Positions 47,984 to 59,981 of a DNA stretch of 64,000 bases are shown one piece after another. The notes beneath the pieces were generated by a model. It was not told the origin of the DNA, did not search any database, and saw only the letters and a program-made list of their open reading frames with translations. Location of the stretch: positions 7,731,253 to 7,795,252 of the forward strand of contig CM075939.1 of assembly GCA_038030265.1 (NCBI GenBank), given 5' to 3'. Within the stretch, counting starts at the first letter, position 1; every line of letters begins with the position of its first letter. Origin of the DNA: Corythucha ciliata (lineage: Eukaryota > Arthropoda > Insecta > Hemiptera > Tingidae). Both the position numbers and the translations under genes were made by a program.

Positions 47984-50900
47984 TGAAAAATGGTATCACT
48001 GAAATTTCCAATGGAAAGAGTACAAAATCAATATTCATGCAATTTAATTGAGGCTGCATCAATAGTCACTTGCTCAGACTTTTCTAAAATCCCAAGTCTT
48101 TCACACAGCTGTCAATCCATACGCTGCCCTCGTAGGAAGTGTAAATAATTGGGGAAAACATCTGCCGTTCGACAGCTTCGGAATGACTGATGGTTGGTTT
48201 TTGCATTATTGTTTTTTCCTACGGAGGTAGAGGCCCAAACGTGCCAATTGGCCTACAATTTTCCGTTTTTTTAGGGTATTTTTTTACTAATTTCTTTTTT
48301 TTTTAAATCACAACAGTTTCGCTGTCAGATTCTGTGTTGTTGTTAAAAAAACGCTTGTTGTTGGTTTCTTATTAGATATTTTGCAACCTCTGAAACATGG
48401 CTTCGGAAACGCGTGCCCGGTGCCCCACAAGAACGGACGGAATGTTCTCATTCACTTGCCGAAGTGACGCTCGATAACTGTATCAGTATAGTCCCCTGAT
48501 CCTGAGAGGCAGCTTCGATTTGGAAAAAGTGAGTGTCCTTTAAAACCTCACTAATCCCATAATGTAACCCTTTATTTTATTTATGACTACTTTCGTTCAT
48601 ACAGGAAACGTAATTCCGTTCAACTTTATAAATTGCCGAAAATATCAATTTGTTCCTCACAAATCTTTCGTGGTTGAACAGTTGGGCTATAGAGATTGGG
48701 CTGGGGGATGAGAGAGTGTACTCTTGTGTGGCCAGGGGCCATCTCGCTCTCCACACACTTGAATGGAAACCGAATTTATACTTTATCCATCCCACTGATG
48801 CTAAAGTCAGATTTATTGCTCGCTCGAGAGACCCTTTATCCTTCTGCACATAAAAAAAACAGCCTAGGCCTTTTTAGAAAACCTACTTCTTTCTTCCAAA
48901 GCTTTTATTTCTGAATGGTTAATATTGCATTACTCATCATAATATTGCTTTGAATAAAAGTCGCATTTTTTCTCTTTAAAAGTCAGGCCCAGTAAAATCG
49001 CTCAGTAAAAATTTGGCCTCCAAAATTTCTGTAAACGTGATACGAACAGCTTCCCACTTCGTGCCCTTTTTGAGAAGGTTAATCGATGGGAAGGGTGGAG
49101 GGGGAGCTAACCTTTTTTGGGACTTCAATTATTGTACAAAGAGATTTTCTTCATTCTCAGTGAGATTGTTGAGGAGAGTGGGGTGGGGTTGGGTAAGGAG
49201 GTTTGCTTCAGAGGATAGAGCTCTTCAAAAGGAAAGAGAAAAGGATCTTAATTAAAGAGAGAATGTTGGGTAGAAGGGTGAAGGGGGGCGAGTGAAGAAG
49301 CTTTAGGGCTGCTCTGTTGTTTCAGCCGAGACCCGCAGATATTGGTCGATAGGGAAACATTGGGAAAAGAAACGAATTCAATGGTGGAATTCGAGGTTTT
49401 TTTGTATCAAAGATTTTTCTTACGTTATCTTCGTTTGCGATCAAATCCGAAGTACCTACGTCGGTCTAATTGGTCTCAGATTTTCGTGGTTTTCTGACAT
49501 TCAAGCCCGAGCCACTGTCCTTCCAATAGTGATACTGATAACCCTTTCGGGGCATGCAACATATCTCTCTCTCTCTCTCCCACCGATCGCACCCCCCCCC
49601 CTCGCCGAACATAAATTCCATCATTCAGACAAAAATGTCACCACCTCCCTTTTTCATTGTCCTTGACGTCTGGCAATAAATGTTGAAGTATAAGATGAGG
49701 ATATATTGGCTATAATCCGTTCAATCCATTTACTTGAACGCTCGTTGGATCTGCATCAGACTGGGGAACAATCAGGCTGGGGAACAATTAGATACTTGAA
49801 ACGCTGGCAATTCGAGCACGCTTGATTGCCGTTGTCCTCGACCGAGAAGAGTCGAGGATTGATTGAGGAGGCTCTTTGTAATTCAATTTTATACCTTTCT
49901 TGTAATTACTAATTTTATCGATAAATTGATGAGAACCATCTCTTTGGGTTTACAATCCCCCACCACCATAATTTTTCTTACTGCAGTTTTTTACATACAT
50001 CGGGTGGGTGGGGGAAGGAAAGTTTAGGAAACCCCTCCTCATTAGGAAGTCTTATACGGAGGAACTAACAAGTACGAGTAAACTCTGATAAGATATTTTC
50101 AAGAACTTCAATCCCAACGCTATATAGTTGGTGGAAGTTTAGACTGTCTGATGTCCAATGCGCGAAGCATCGGTGAAACCCTTCGGGAACGAGAGGGGGG
50201 AGGGGCTGGAGATTTTCCTCTCCATCCGCATTTATGGCGTGATATTTGTGCGGGAAACATCCTCTCTGATCTTGTACAAAAAAACGCGAGCCGAATAAAT
50301 TAACATGAAGTACCCATAAAGAGCTCCACTTATTTTACCAGCTTTTCATGCTCTGCAAATGTTTCCCCCCATCATCAAAATTCGTCGAGCCATTTACAAG
50401 CAGCTCCATTGAGTCTTAAGTGGTCTTTTTTTCTATCTTTAAAGCGCCCATATCGCAACGGAACGTCCCTTTTCTTCTTCCTTTTTTCTCGTTAAGCATG
50501 ATTAAAATGCATCATTCTTTCAGCGTGGAACAAAAGGAGCTTCCCGCTATAATGGCGTGTGAGAAAGAGGGACTCGAGATTTTTTTATAACATTCAATTA
50601 GTTTTTTATATATATCGACCCTTAAAACACTGCCCTACCAAAATTGTTGCGATAAGGTCACCAGGCAGTGTTAGATTTTGGACGGGTGCCCGATTTTTTT
50701 CAACGAGACATGATGGTGGGGGGCGAGGGGTGAAGATACACATGCAAAAAAAAAGAAGCGTCCTAAAGGCTTATCTAAGCGTTGAAACAGAAAAAAGTCA
50801 TTCATTTTCAAAGTTTTTCCAGTCGAGTTCTCACTTGTTAACAGAGAGAGATGTAAGCGAAAACAGGCAGCACAAAAGGGATGAGAAATTTCTCCGAGTT

Positions 50901-52309
50901 TATCCCTCTCACTACTTTAAAAGTTCCCAATCCCCGTAGTCTTTTTTTTTGTTTTTACAAAGGGCTTTACACAAGTTGGATACAACAATGTCAAGTATAC
51001 TTTGCGTGATATAGGAATGATGTCCGAAAAGTAGATAAAACTTCAGCAAAGTCCCGCGCCTAAAAGGGTTCTCAAAATGAAAGGAACGCATTTTTCACAA
51101 AATCCGAGGTAGCCTCTCCTCTTCTCCGGAGCGTGTGTCCTCGTGATTCATATTGGATGGAGGGGGGGTTGCTCAAATCAAGATCACTGGTGGAATTGAA
51201 TTATTCCGTTTGCATGCGATCAATCTTGAAGATTCTGGAGGGTTCCTAGGTTCGTCCGAAACTTGTTAATATCGAGAGCTCGAAATATGGTCCTCGTTTT
51301 CTAGATTTAATGGCTGTGACCCAGTTGAAAATTGAGTGCTACGGGAGTGAGCAGTAGAAATAAAAAAAATTGGGGAGATACCGACAATAAGAACAATTTC
51401 GTGAGGCAGTAGGTAGTTGTGAGATCAAACACGAACAATGGGAACTTTTTGTTCGAGTACCCTTAAGATGGGTGTTGAAGTGAGTGTGGTGCTGAGGGAA
51501 GGAGGGTGGGAATTATAGTTAGGTGAACGATGATAGTTCTCGGGAAGTAAATAAAGAATCAAATTATTTTATCCAAGAAAGTAGAAATCAATGAAATTGT
51601 TCGAGCGTGAAGAAAGCGATAAAAAGCCATTTCTGTTATTGTTCTTATGCTCGAGCTAACTTTGTATACCCTGTTTTTCAAAAGTGTTGATTAAACTTGA
51701 AACAATAAGGTTAAAAGGGTTGGACGCCAAAGAATAATAATAATAGTTCTTGCACAATGCTGGTAGCTGCTACTGAGCGAGAAAAATGCAGGAGTTGTTT
51801 AGAGAGAGATAGCAGGAGCGTGAGCAACCGCTTCCTCCCCAACACCACCACAAAACAGAACCTCACACATGTACGCTACAGGCCTTTACACATGTATTCG
51901 TGTATTCACCACGCCATACTGGAAACATGTGGAAGGGGAAGGTTAGTTAATACGAGCGACCTGTGAATCCTTGTGCAAGGGGCGTTCGCTCGTAGAGATT
52001 TCTACCTGGTCTCCAGTCTCAGCCTCTCGGAGCGGCCCCTTCCTGTAAGGACAAACAAGTGGTCCCCCGCCGTATTCCTCCACTTTCGAGGCCTATGTTC
52101 AGTAAAAATGGACAGTTACCCGGTCACCCCGACTCCTAGTCATAAGATATGAATTGAATTTCAGCACTACACGTGTGTTAAGTGACGCGTTTTTAATGCG
52201 TGATTGTTGATGAAGCTTGGCCTCACTCAGTGACACGCTAAATTCGTTACCAAACACCAAATAGTGTTATCGAAAAATAAATAGTACGAGGGGAAACTCT
52301 CCACTGTAT
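47984..52309. other. No recognisable gene
   Basis: It contains a CT microsatellite (49562-49580), poly-C and poly-T runs and several unsupported open frames. No repeat partner within the window apart from 48488-48525. Confidence 0.45.
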
Positions 52310-54339
52310 TTATGCTGTAACCGGAACTTTTTCAATATCGCTCCTCGGAATTATAGCCGCTAATGGAGCCGCGGCATTTTCGAGTTGTCGAAGAATTAAA
52401 TTCAAATTGTTTTTCAATTCGTCCTTAGTTAGCCCTCGCATTTTTTTCAAATGAAATCCTGTTAATGGGAAAAAATGAATAAATATTGCGCGGTCCATAA
52501 AACTTATGGTTTTAATTAGTGAAATGGCTGTTGATTACCCCATGGCTTCGGTACCATCCCCACCCATTCATTGTCAAACACAGGTTTTCTCATATGGAGT
52601 GGTGCTCCTAAGGCAATTACACTCCCCCTCCCATACCATCATCAACACCCCATTCTCTGAAATGAAAATGAAACACTCCCCCGCCCCTATTCAGCGCAGT
52701 TTTATGTTTCAATTTTTTATACCTTTACAAAGCCCTTCAAGTTCACTCTGTTGTGACTCGACCGCTTCAACGTGTTTCCGGGCTTTAGACTGAAAATATT
52801 GCACCTCTCTGCCCAAGTAGGCTTTTTCTGACGCTGACATTGACGACGGTAATTTACGTTCATCCTCGAGCAGAATCCTGTCCATTATTTCATCACAGAC
52901 TATGCTGAAAAAAAAAAACGAAAGTTTTTCTACGGTAGATAGAGAAGGGTATGTGATTGGAATGTCAAGTTTTAGTACGATGTATCATAAATAGGAGAGG
53001 GGGGTGAATTCAGAAAAAAAAACCAACTCTATTTCTTGCATGACCAAATCCATTTGATTCACAGCGTGTTCAGACGTATGCTTCGCTCTTTTTAGAGCGA
53101 AATAGATTTTCCTGTTGAACTCGTCTATCATTATGTCAACTCGTCTCGTCTCTGCCGTTTGTGAGCCCGACCCCTCCATCATATTCCTTTTTAAACCCTT
53201 CAAATCCTCAAGGAACACCTTTCGGTGAGCCTCACGCTGTACAAGCATCGCATATTCGGCCGACTGAAGCTTGAATTTCAAGCGGCACAGAAGTTTCAAT
53301 GCGTATTGAAAAATGGATTCATCCTTTCTTTTGTCCCATAGAATTCCTCTCGTGTAGGATTTTTCTATCATTTTTTTCTCTTTTAAACTTCAATTTTTAA
53401 CTTCAACAATTGAAATTTATAATCCACCCCATTGGGTTTGTGAACTTAAAAATAAGTGTAATTCAAGGTGACTAAACTGTTCTATAGGTGCCGCAGATTT
53501 CCCCCTGCCACTGCGAAAAGGGTGGGGACTGACGTCACCAGCAGTCCTTTACTACCGATTGCTCACCCTAGAGCAGCAGAGCAAGTTAATTTTGAAATTG
53601 AATTTATGATTCTCAAAAATCACAACCCAATAACAATTATAAATGTTATATTTTTAGGGTATTGGCTTTTTTCTTCTTCTACTTCTTCGTTTCCTGGAAA
53701 CGAAGCCAAATACCCTAAAAATATAACATTTATCAAGTATTATGGCTTAAAAACTGATAATATCAATAACAATTAGTTATGTTCTGGGTCCAGCGCAAGG
53801 GAGGTTGGGACTGCTCGTGACGTAGGTGAAGGACAGTAATGGCCGAAGATCTGCGGCGCCTATAGAAAATTTAATCACCTTGAGTATAATTACTCGATTT
53901 CTTCGATCAGAGGCCACAGATTGAAAAGTCCTTCCTCTAAAATGCATTTCACCTCTCGTAAAACCTCAGCGCATCGTGCGTTGACTTGTTTCACCCCATT
54001 TTTAATCATACACATTTTCCACGGATTATTCTCCCGACGGTATTTTTTCAAAACCACCACTTCCGCCCGTAAGGCTCGCAATTGAGCGGCCGAGCGATGA
54101 CACACATCGCCGTAGTCCCTGGTGAACCGGTCGACGAGTTTGTTCAACTCTCGGTGACAGAACGCTTTCAACGTGTCGTCCTTGCCGAGCGTCAAATGTC
54201 GCAGTATAAAACGATGGGGATGTTGAGTGAGAGGCGTTCGAACGATAATTTCCTCGTCGTCAGGGTCGATGTCATAGGGGTTGACGCTGCGGAGCACGAA
54301 ATGTTTGAAGGGAAACGCGTACGGATCCGTGACTTTCAT
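52310..54339 (-). CDS. Unrecognised multi-exon gene, ~365 aa, charged helical protein
   Basis: Exons proposed on the minus strand: 53894-54339, 53028-53348, 52723-52904 and 52310-52458, 1,098 bases with agreeing phases (2, 2, 1). Exons 3 and 4 have strong pyrimidine-rich acceptors (polyT-CAG; CCATTAACAG). The donor of exon 2 (GTTGGT) and the acceptor of exon 2 (CACGAG) are weak, so exon 2's edges are the least certain part. The protein begins MKVTDPYAFPFKHF at 54339 and contains charged helices with coiled-coil character (ELNKLVDRFTRDYGDVCHRS; EAHRKVFLEDLKGLKRN; DEIMDRILLEDERKLPSSMS), ending EKVPVTA. No catalytic motif, signal peptide or membrane segment is visible and I cannot name the family. 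A transposon occupies most of intron 1. If the intron-1 donor is not used, exon 1 would end at a TAA 2 bp inside that intron. Confidence 0.62.
53464..53882. mobile_element. CAAGGTGAC MITE, copy 2, inside an intron of the 52310-54339 gene
   Basis: Left CAAGGTGACTAAACTGTTCT; complement of right CAAGGTGATTAAATTTTCTA; then ATAGGYGCCGCAGAT on both sides. Flanks AGTGTAATT and AGTATAATT form a 9-bp duplication with one change. It contains a hairpin, AAATGTTATATTTTTAGGGT, with its complement at 53707-53735. Confidence 0.85.
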
Positions 54340-54388
54340 GGTATCTTGGTTCTTGAATAGGTGGAATTGTGTATTCAATTTCACATAA

Positions 54389-54743
54389 TAGGGGTATTCA
54401 CGTCAACTTTCATACTGTTTGTAGTTTCGTAATTGCGTTGTCAGATGCTTGTTACCAGGGAAATCAAGTTTCGAATGAATGAGTTCAAAATATGCCCCGA
54501 ACGAAATGACTGACAAAATTATTCCAAATTCGAACAGACCTGGGGGCCTGTTCTGCAAAATTTCATAGTGTTCCTAGGAATATCCTTTCCACCCGTCCGA
54601 CCCGAATTAAATCACATGTTGATGGAGAGAACGGGTGGAAAGAGACAGTGATAGTGACAGTCAAAAGTTATAGAACAGGCCGTCAGAACAACAACGCAAG
54701 TACAAAACTACAAACAGTACGACGGTTGATGTGAATACCCTTA
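54389..54743. mobile_element. MITE between the two unknown genes, ~355 bp, with a second MITE nested
   Basis: Left GGGTATTCACGTCAACTTTC then ACTGTTTGTAGTTT and GCGTTGT; the right end is the complement (ACAACGCAAG...AAACTACAAACAGT...GTGAATACCC). Arms ~50 bp. It ends ~50 bp before the start codon of the 54339 gene and may supply its upstream region. Confidence 0.8.
54543..54682. mobile_element. MITE, 140 bp, TIR GGGGCCTGTTCT, nested
   Basis: Left GGGGCCTGTTCTGCAAAATT; complement of right GACGGCCTGTTCTATAACTT. It contains the ACGGGTGGAAA palindrome (54586-54641) also seen at 35229-35325. Same family as 13191-14192. Confidence 0.75.
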
Positions 54744-54920
54744 ATTATGTGTATTTCATAAGTGAACAACTTCGCTCGTCAACAAAGTCTTGGTTCGTGT
54801 CCTTAACCTGACGGTTTTGAGTAAAGAATATTTGCCTAGCAGCACATACTATGAGTACAATTAAAAATGTTGTGTAATCTGTATGCTTGTGTGCACCGAG
54901 TAAAAATGTTGAGGGGACAA

Positions 54921-54926
54921 TTTATT
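54921..54926 (-). terminator. Polyadenylation signal AATAAA of the 54979-57507 gene
   Basis: A perfect AATAAA on the minus strand starts 53 bases downstream of the TGA stop, which supports 54979 as the true 3' end of the coding region. Confidence 0.6.
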
Positions 54927-54978
54927 GATCCTTCCAGAAGGATCTAACTATGTAAAAATGAATCGAAAAAAAATGTAT

Positions 54979-57507
54979 TCATATTCTGGGAGACGGAGGA
55001 CAAGAAACAGACAGATGCTTCGAATGATATTTCGTTTCGATCCTCTGTCTCGGCGTTGCCGGTAGACTGTTTATTTCCCGTTTGCCACCACTCGGCGGTT
55101 TCTCGTCTGAAAATCTAGATTTGATATAACTCGCTCGAAGTCGAGTCGCATTGTTCCATTTCACCGAGTCTTTGGACTCTTGCCTCGGTGGCGGTAGCGC
55201 CGACGGTCCCTGCCTAGTGAAGATTTTTCTTCGTTCTGTCGATACACGTTTAATGCGTCGAGTCTGTTCGGATTTGGTTATTGAATCGATCGAAAGGCTC
55301 ATTTCAGGGCCATCCCCTTTGCCTAGAACGTTGATTGATTGAATTTTGCACAGTTTGGTTCTCGTGACTCGAATGAATTTCCCTGGTAACTGAGGGAAAA
55401 TGTTTTTTATTTCCGACGATTTTCTCACGCTGGAATTTCAACAAATGATTGAGAAAAAAAAACTTTAAGGATTGGTTAAATCAGTAAGAAGTTTACTTTA
55501 TTTCAATCTTTGATCGTTCGTTGCTATTTAATTCTTGGAGATGATCTTCTCCGTTTTTACTTAGTTTTGATGCGTTACCTGCCCGAGGGGGGCCAATAGG
55601 AAAATTTGAAACGTCACAGCCGGGACACTGCCCTATCTTTTGATACATTGAGCTCGTGAATTCCAGTCCACCCGACTTGACGGCTTGAATCTCCTCGACG
55701 TCTCCTCGCGGGTTTCCTCCGAAAATGGGCTGAGAGGTAGTGGAGAGTTGCTGTTCTTTCAACAGCAACGGTTCCCCCTTCGAAGAAAATGCGGAGACAG
55801 ATGGCTGTCGATTGTTGGCGCCGGCCTGGATGCCACCTGTCGGTGGACGTTTCGTTTTATCGTGGAACTTGAGACTTTCCGCTGTGTCCGAGTACGTCTT
55901 AGGGATAACATGTTCAGTTTCATCAATAGAACAACTGTTTTTTCCTGGCCATTTTCTTCTCGTCGCAACCCTAAAAAAAATGGGTTGTGAGGTTTTCTGG
56001 GAAATCTGACCGGATTTTTAGTAATTTACTTGATAGTTCTAGCGTTTGGATTGTGATTGAGTAGTACCCCTCCTCCATGACTTTTCCTAATTTCGAGATT
56101 GTGGCCCTCCACCTCCCCCTCGACCATATTTTTCGCTTCATCAACGCCCAATACACTCGCATTACCCTTCGAATCAACCGCCTCACTGGAAACATACTCC
56201 TCAACTGTTTTCAACTGTTGCTTTTTCCGTTGATTCTTCCTCCTTTCCCTCAACTTCAACTTGATTTGATCCCACGATGAAATCAAACTGTCAATCGCCG
56301 TTGTCTTTCTCTCGCCCGCTTTCAAACGCGGCACATCGGTGGCGAAGGATTCTCGCCTTTTTTTACCGTTCGAAACCTGTTTCGACGCACAACTGAACGC
56401 CGCTCCTGATTCGATTTTCGGTTTGGAACAGAGAACATTTTTTAACATCAAAGCGCTTTTCTTGCGACTCGCGACCTGTACAAAATTCATTTCCAGCTGA
56501 GGTTCATCGACTTGAATTATTTTGCTTTTTGATCTTCTATGAGAACACCTTTTTCCCCGCTTCTAGAAAAAAAAAAATAATGAATGGAAAGTTATTCATA
56601 GCGTAAGGGATGAAAGGAACGGCAAGTGTTAAGCGTTGGTTATACGTTTAGATCAACGAATCCCATCTTTTTCGTAACAGGGCTCGAAATTGCCAACTGT
56701 TTTAAATCGACCTCATCCTCGCATTTTATGCCACTTAATTCTAAACGTGTGCTTCCCTTTACTCTCACCTTTTAATATCAATTAAGTTATAGAATAGTGG
56801 ATGATGACTGCATGTTGGCATCTTATGTACTTCGTCCTTATATTTTGTTTTTCTTTTTTTTCTCACTTTCATTTTAGCGACTGTAATCATATTCCTTTTA
56901 CGACCAAGCGATACCTCGTTTGAAATCTTTGAACACAAAATACGGCGCTCAAACTTCGGTTTCTCTTTGTCTTCTACGGGAAAGAATAAATTAACGCTGA
57001 TGTCCTTAAATTACATCCTTACGTTCTGACTTTCCAATTCAAACACTTGACGCTTTAATTTCTCCTCGTACGTCTACCCCGATAACAATTTGGGTTTAGA
57101 GCGAAAATACAAAATTATAGGATCTTACCTCGTTAATCATCACGTAAATTAATACGGGCAAAAACGAAACGAGTGACTTGACAACATTAATTTCAAAGAC
57201 TATATTATTCCCTAAAATTATTACGTTAGAAAGAGGGCTATTATAGGGTGCATTGGGTTTCCTACTTACAAAGCTCAAGAGCAATTTCAGGAATTCGGAA
57301 ACAAATAACTTCATAAAATCCAATTGTGTCCTCGTCGGGGACGTCATAAAATCCCGCAAATTGCAGCAGAGACTCGACTATTTGGTTCATTGTCCGTAAA
57401 TCTTTGACGGAAATAGTCTTTTTGAGGCGTTTCAAGCGAGGATTATTTTTAATTAAAAAAATATATATATAGCTGTGCGGGGGACTCGTTTTTTTGTTGA
57501 CTGTCAT
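54979..57507 (-). CDS. Unrecognised multi-exon gene, ~683 aa, coiled-coil start and long disordered tail
   Basis: Exons proposed on the minus strand: 57270-57507, 57129-57211, 57031-57073, 56867-56973, 56646-56768, 56030-56562, 55497-55970 and 54979-55429, total 2,052 bases. Introns are 55-98 bp with GT-AG ends. The last five exons join in matching phase (0, 0, 2, 2). I do not recognise the family. The N-terminal part is helical (VKDLRTMNQIVESLLQFAGF, then a hydrophobic helix, then TYEEKLKRQVFELE). The middle and C-terminus are basic, Ser/Lys-rich and probably disordered, with CPGC at the end of the penultimate exon's core. Exon 3 to exon 4 keeps frame only if the weaker donor GTCAGA is used rather than the adjacent GTAAGG. 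The start ATG (57505-57507) lies before an AT-rich stretch and could instead be in an unseen upstream exon. The stop is TGA at 54979-54981, followed by AATAAA 53 bases on. Confidence 0.62.
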
Positions 57508-57699
57508 ATGGTCACTATGGCTAGTGGTCTCCAGTAAATTTGAAATAGAATCGGTGTGGCCGACGATACTTGGTGGATGAGTTTACGGCTCTCATGGAGG
57601 CTCGGGCATGCTTCATCTTGACGCCTCAACGCCCAGCAAATTGCAAGTTTTTGGTTGTTTTTTTTTTTTAGTGGTGATGGAACCTCCAAAATGAGTCTG

Positions 57700-58250
57700 A
57701 CCCAGGAAATTGGGAGATCCTCGGCCGAATGTGTGCTGCAATGCTACTTTAGGTCTATATTTCTGAAAATGCAGTTTCGGGTCTTTTAAATAAATTTATC
57801 TTATATACTTATTGAAATTAATAAATTTCTGGTTTCGGTACTTTATTTTGGGCGAAATCACAAGTTTCGGACGACCTTTTTTTTTTATTGCCCGTGGCTA
57901 CTGATCCAGCAGGCCCGGAAGAACGCCCAAATATTAATGCCACCAAATTACGGACCTTAATATCAGTAAATTCCTGGCTGAATACCCGCGAAATCGACAG
58001 TTTCTGGTCTCAATTTCCATGAAACTGCAAATTTAGGGTCAAAAATACTTAATTTAAGCAAGCTGTGAAGCGGAACTCAGGCTTGCCGACTTCAACAGTG
58101 CTCAAAAACGCTGATGGATAGTTAATATTTTTTAACCCTCGAAATTGGAAGTTTCCTGCCTGAATATGGTCAAAATGGACGGTTTCAGGTCTTAATTTTA
58201 GCGAAATTGCAAGTTTCGGGTGCTTTTAGTGCATTTTTGGTCTCGTCGTG
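57700..58250. repeat. Degenerate short tandem repeat
   Basis: A motif like GAAATTGCAAGTTTCGGGT recurs with changes (AAATGCAGTTTCGGGTCTT, AAATCACAAGTTTCGG, AAATCGACAGTTTCTGGTCT, AAACTGCAAATTTAGGGTC, AAATTGGAAGTTTCCTG). The period is roughly 40-70 bp and irregular. It resembles the style of the 23.5-25.6 kb array but not its sequence. Confidence 0.5.
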
Positions 58251-58459
58251 ATGGTGGCAAACATGGGTCATGTCATGTTTTTTTCACGTTTCAGAACCTC
58301 TAGAACACGAATTCAGTGGTATCCTGTATATATATATATATAATTATTATATTATGGCCGTTTTCTTGTTAGCACGATAAATCTCGAAGAAATCAATTTA
58401 GCGGAACGCGCTTTGGCACAAAAATCAGTAGTCATAAGACCCCGGTCGGTATTGCATTT

Positions 58460-58960
58460 GGGCCAAATCGGTCGAGGTGGAGGGGGGAAAATAGGGGTTG
58501 AAATGGTCAAAAAATCACTATAAATCACCATTTGATTCTAGAAGCATCATATTCAGTACGTATACTCCATGTTAGAGTAGAGGTTTAGCGTTTTACCTGT
58601 AGCGTTTTAGAGGTTTAGCTCGTAGAGAGAATTTTAGAGGTGGTCCTTCCGGTGTGGAAGTGTAAAAATAGCGTTGAACTTCACTAGTTCATCTTAGCGC
58701 TCTAAAATTCGACTCAATAATTTAATGTAACGAAAGCCCTGGGTTCCATTGAGATTTATCGAAAACTTTGATGGGGGAGGGTGAAATGGGGGATGAAATT
58801 TCAAAAAACCGCTTAAATTCACACGTTTAGGTATTATAAAATACGGCACAAAAATTTAATATAACAAAGCCCTTGGAAAACTACCGAAACTTTTCGACAT
58901 TTTTGAAGAGAGGGTGGTGAAAATAGAGGAAGAAGTTCGGCTTAATGAAATAAATTATGG
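58460..58960. repeat. Degenerate larger repeat, ~3 blocks
   Basis: GGGGGAAAATAGGGGTTGAA, GGGTGAAATGGGGGATGAAA and GGTGGTGAAAATAGAGGAAG recur, each followed by TCAAAAAA or similar. AATTTAATRTAACRAAGCCC occurs before two of them (58718, 58852). Confidence 0.45.
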
Positions 58961-59359
58961 TATCAAAATTATTACTTCTGGGACGGCTTAGGGTATCCGT
59001 ATACGGAATGAAATGCACTCTTTTTTTTTTAGTGTCCACCGACCATGGCTTGAAGGAACCCGTGTACCACCCGGTCACCGTCCATATCCGATGTGTTCAT
59101 TTTTGAGACGGCTCGTGTGCTAAGAGGAATGTGAAAAGGTACCCATACTTCCGCCTAGTGTTAGATACGCCCATGCTGCACTCGTTGTGCGTAAACTGAT
59201 TCGACGGTAGAAACTGGACCGTTACTTCCCAAAGTTAACTATTCCCACTCTTCATTCAAGTTCGGTGGCTGACTTTGTTGTTTTTAATGTAAAGCTGGGC
59301 ACACACATGCGCTACTTGCCAAGTACCGAATGTTCGGCAAGTAGCAAGATTACTTTGCT

Positions 59360-59601
59360 AGAGAACCTTTAAAACACAGGTACTGCAACACGGATTTCAG
59401 CGCCATATTTGGTCCCTTAGTCGTTAGGGTAAACACAATATCATGAATGAAAAAATTGTCCTCGTAACAGCAAACAAACGCGGTCGAAATAAATAAAGAT
59501 ATCCTACTTGTCAATGAGATCAGGTGATAATTATAACCATATGAGGGACCAACTATGGCGCCGATTTGCGTGTTGCAGTACTCGTGTTTTATAGTGCCTT
59601 A
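59360..59601. mobile_element. MITE, 242 bp, perfect 8-bp TSD ACTTTGCT
   Basis: ACTTTGCT at 59352-59359 and 59602-59609. Arms: AAAACACAGGTACTGCAACA and GCGCCATATTTGGTCCCT on the left, inverted copies on the right. It interrupts the subterminal repeats of the 59290-63822 region. Confidence 0.85.
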
Positions 59602-59981
59602 ACTTTGCTTGCTACTTGCCTATTCACAAGTACCTTGGCACACACATGCGTGATTCGCCAAGTTCGACAGTCTCCTAGGAAACGATGAAAATTTGAGCAA
59701 GCAGCTCGTTAAAATGAATGACAAAAGACTGTTGTCACTGCAGCAGCTGAGGCTCACTGCCGGAGTTGGAGGTCAAGTTCAGGTACAACTAGAAACCCTC
59801 TTTTTCTTTGCTCAAAGTTCAAGGTTTCTGGTGGTATTTTTTTGAACGTTTTTTTTTTTTTTTTTTAATGTCTCCCTATCAACAAATTTGCCTTTCGAAT
59901 CTGCATGTTATGAAAAAAACTTGCGTATCAATTAAGCCTTCTAATAGACCAAGAGCCAGCGACGTAAAAAGTGCAACCAGA

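Noticed and set aside
48577..48914. Several overlapping 67-90 aa frames
   Set aside because: No family features. Faint resemblance to retroelement-like translations was too weak to support.
54836..54870. GCAGCACATACTATGAGTAC resembling the U6 snRNA start
   Set aside because: Only a short match with gaps; the rest of U6 is absent and it lies near the 3' end of a gene.
57504..57689. 61-aa frame upstream of the 683-aa gene as a possible first exon
   Set aside because: No donor in frame joins it to the 57270-57507 exon, and its composition is not distinctive.
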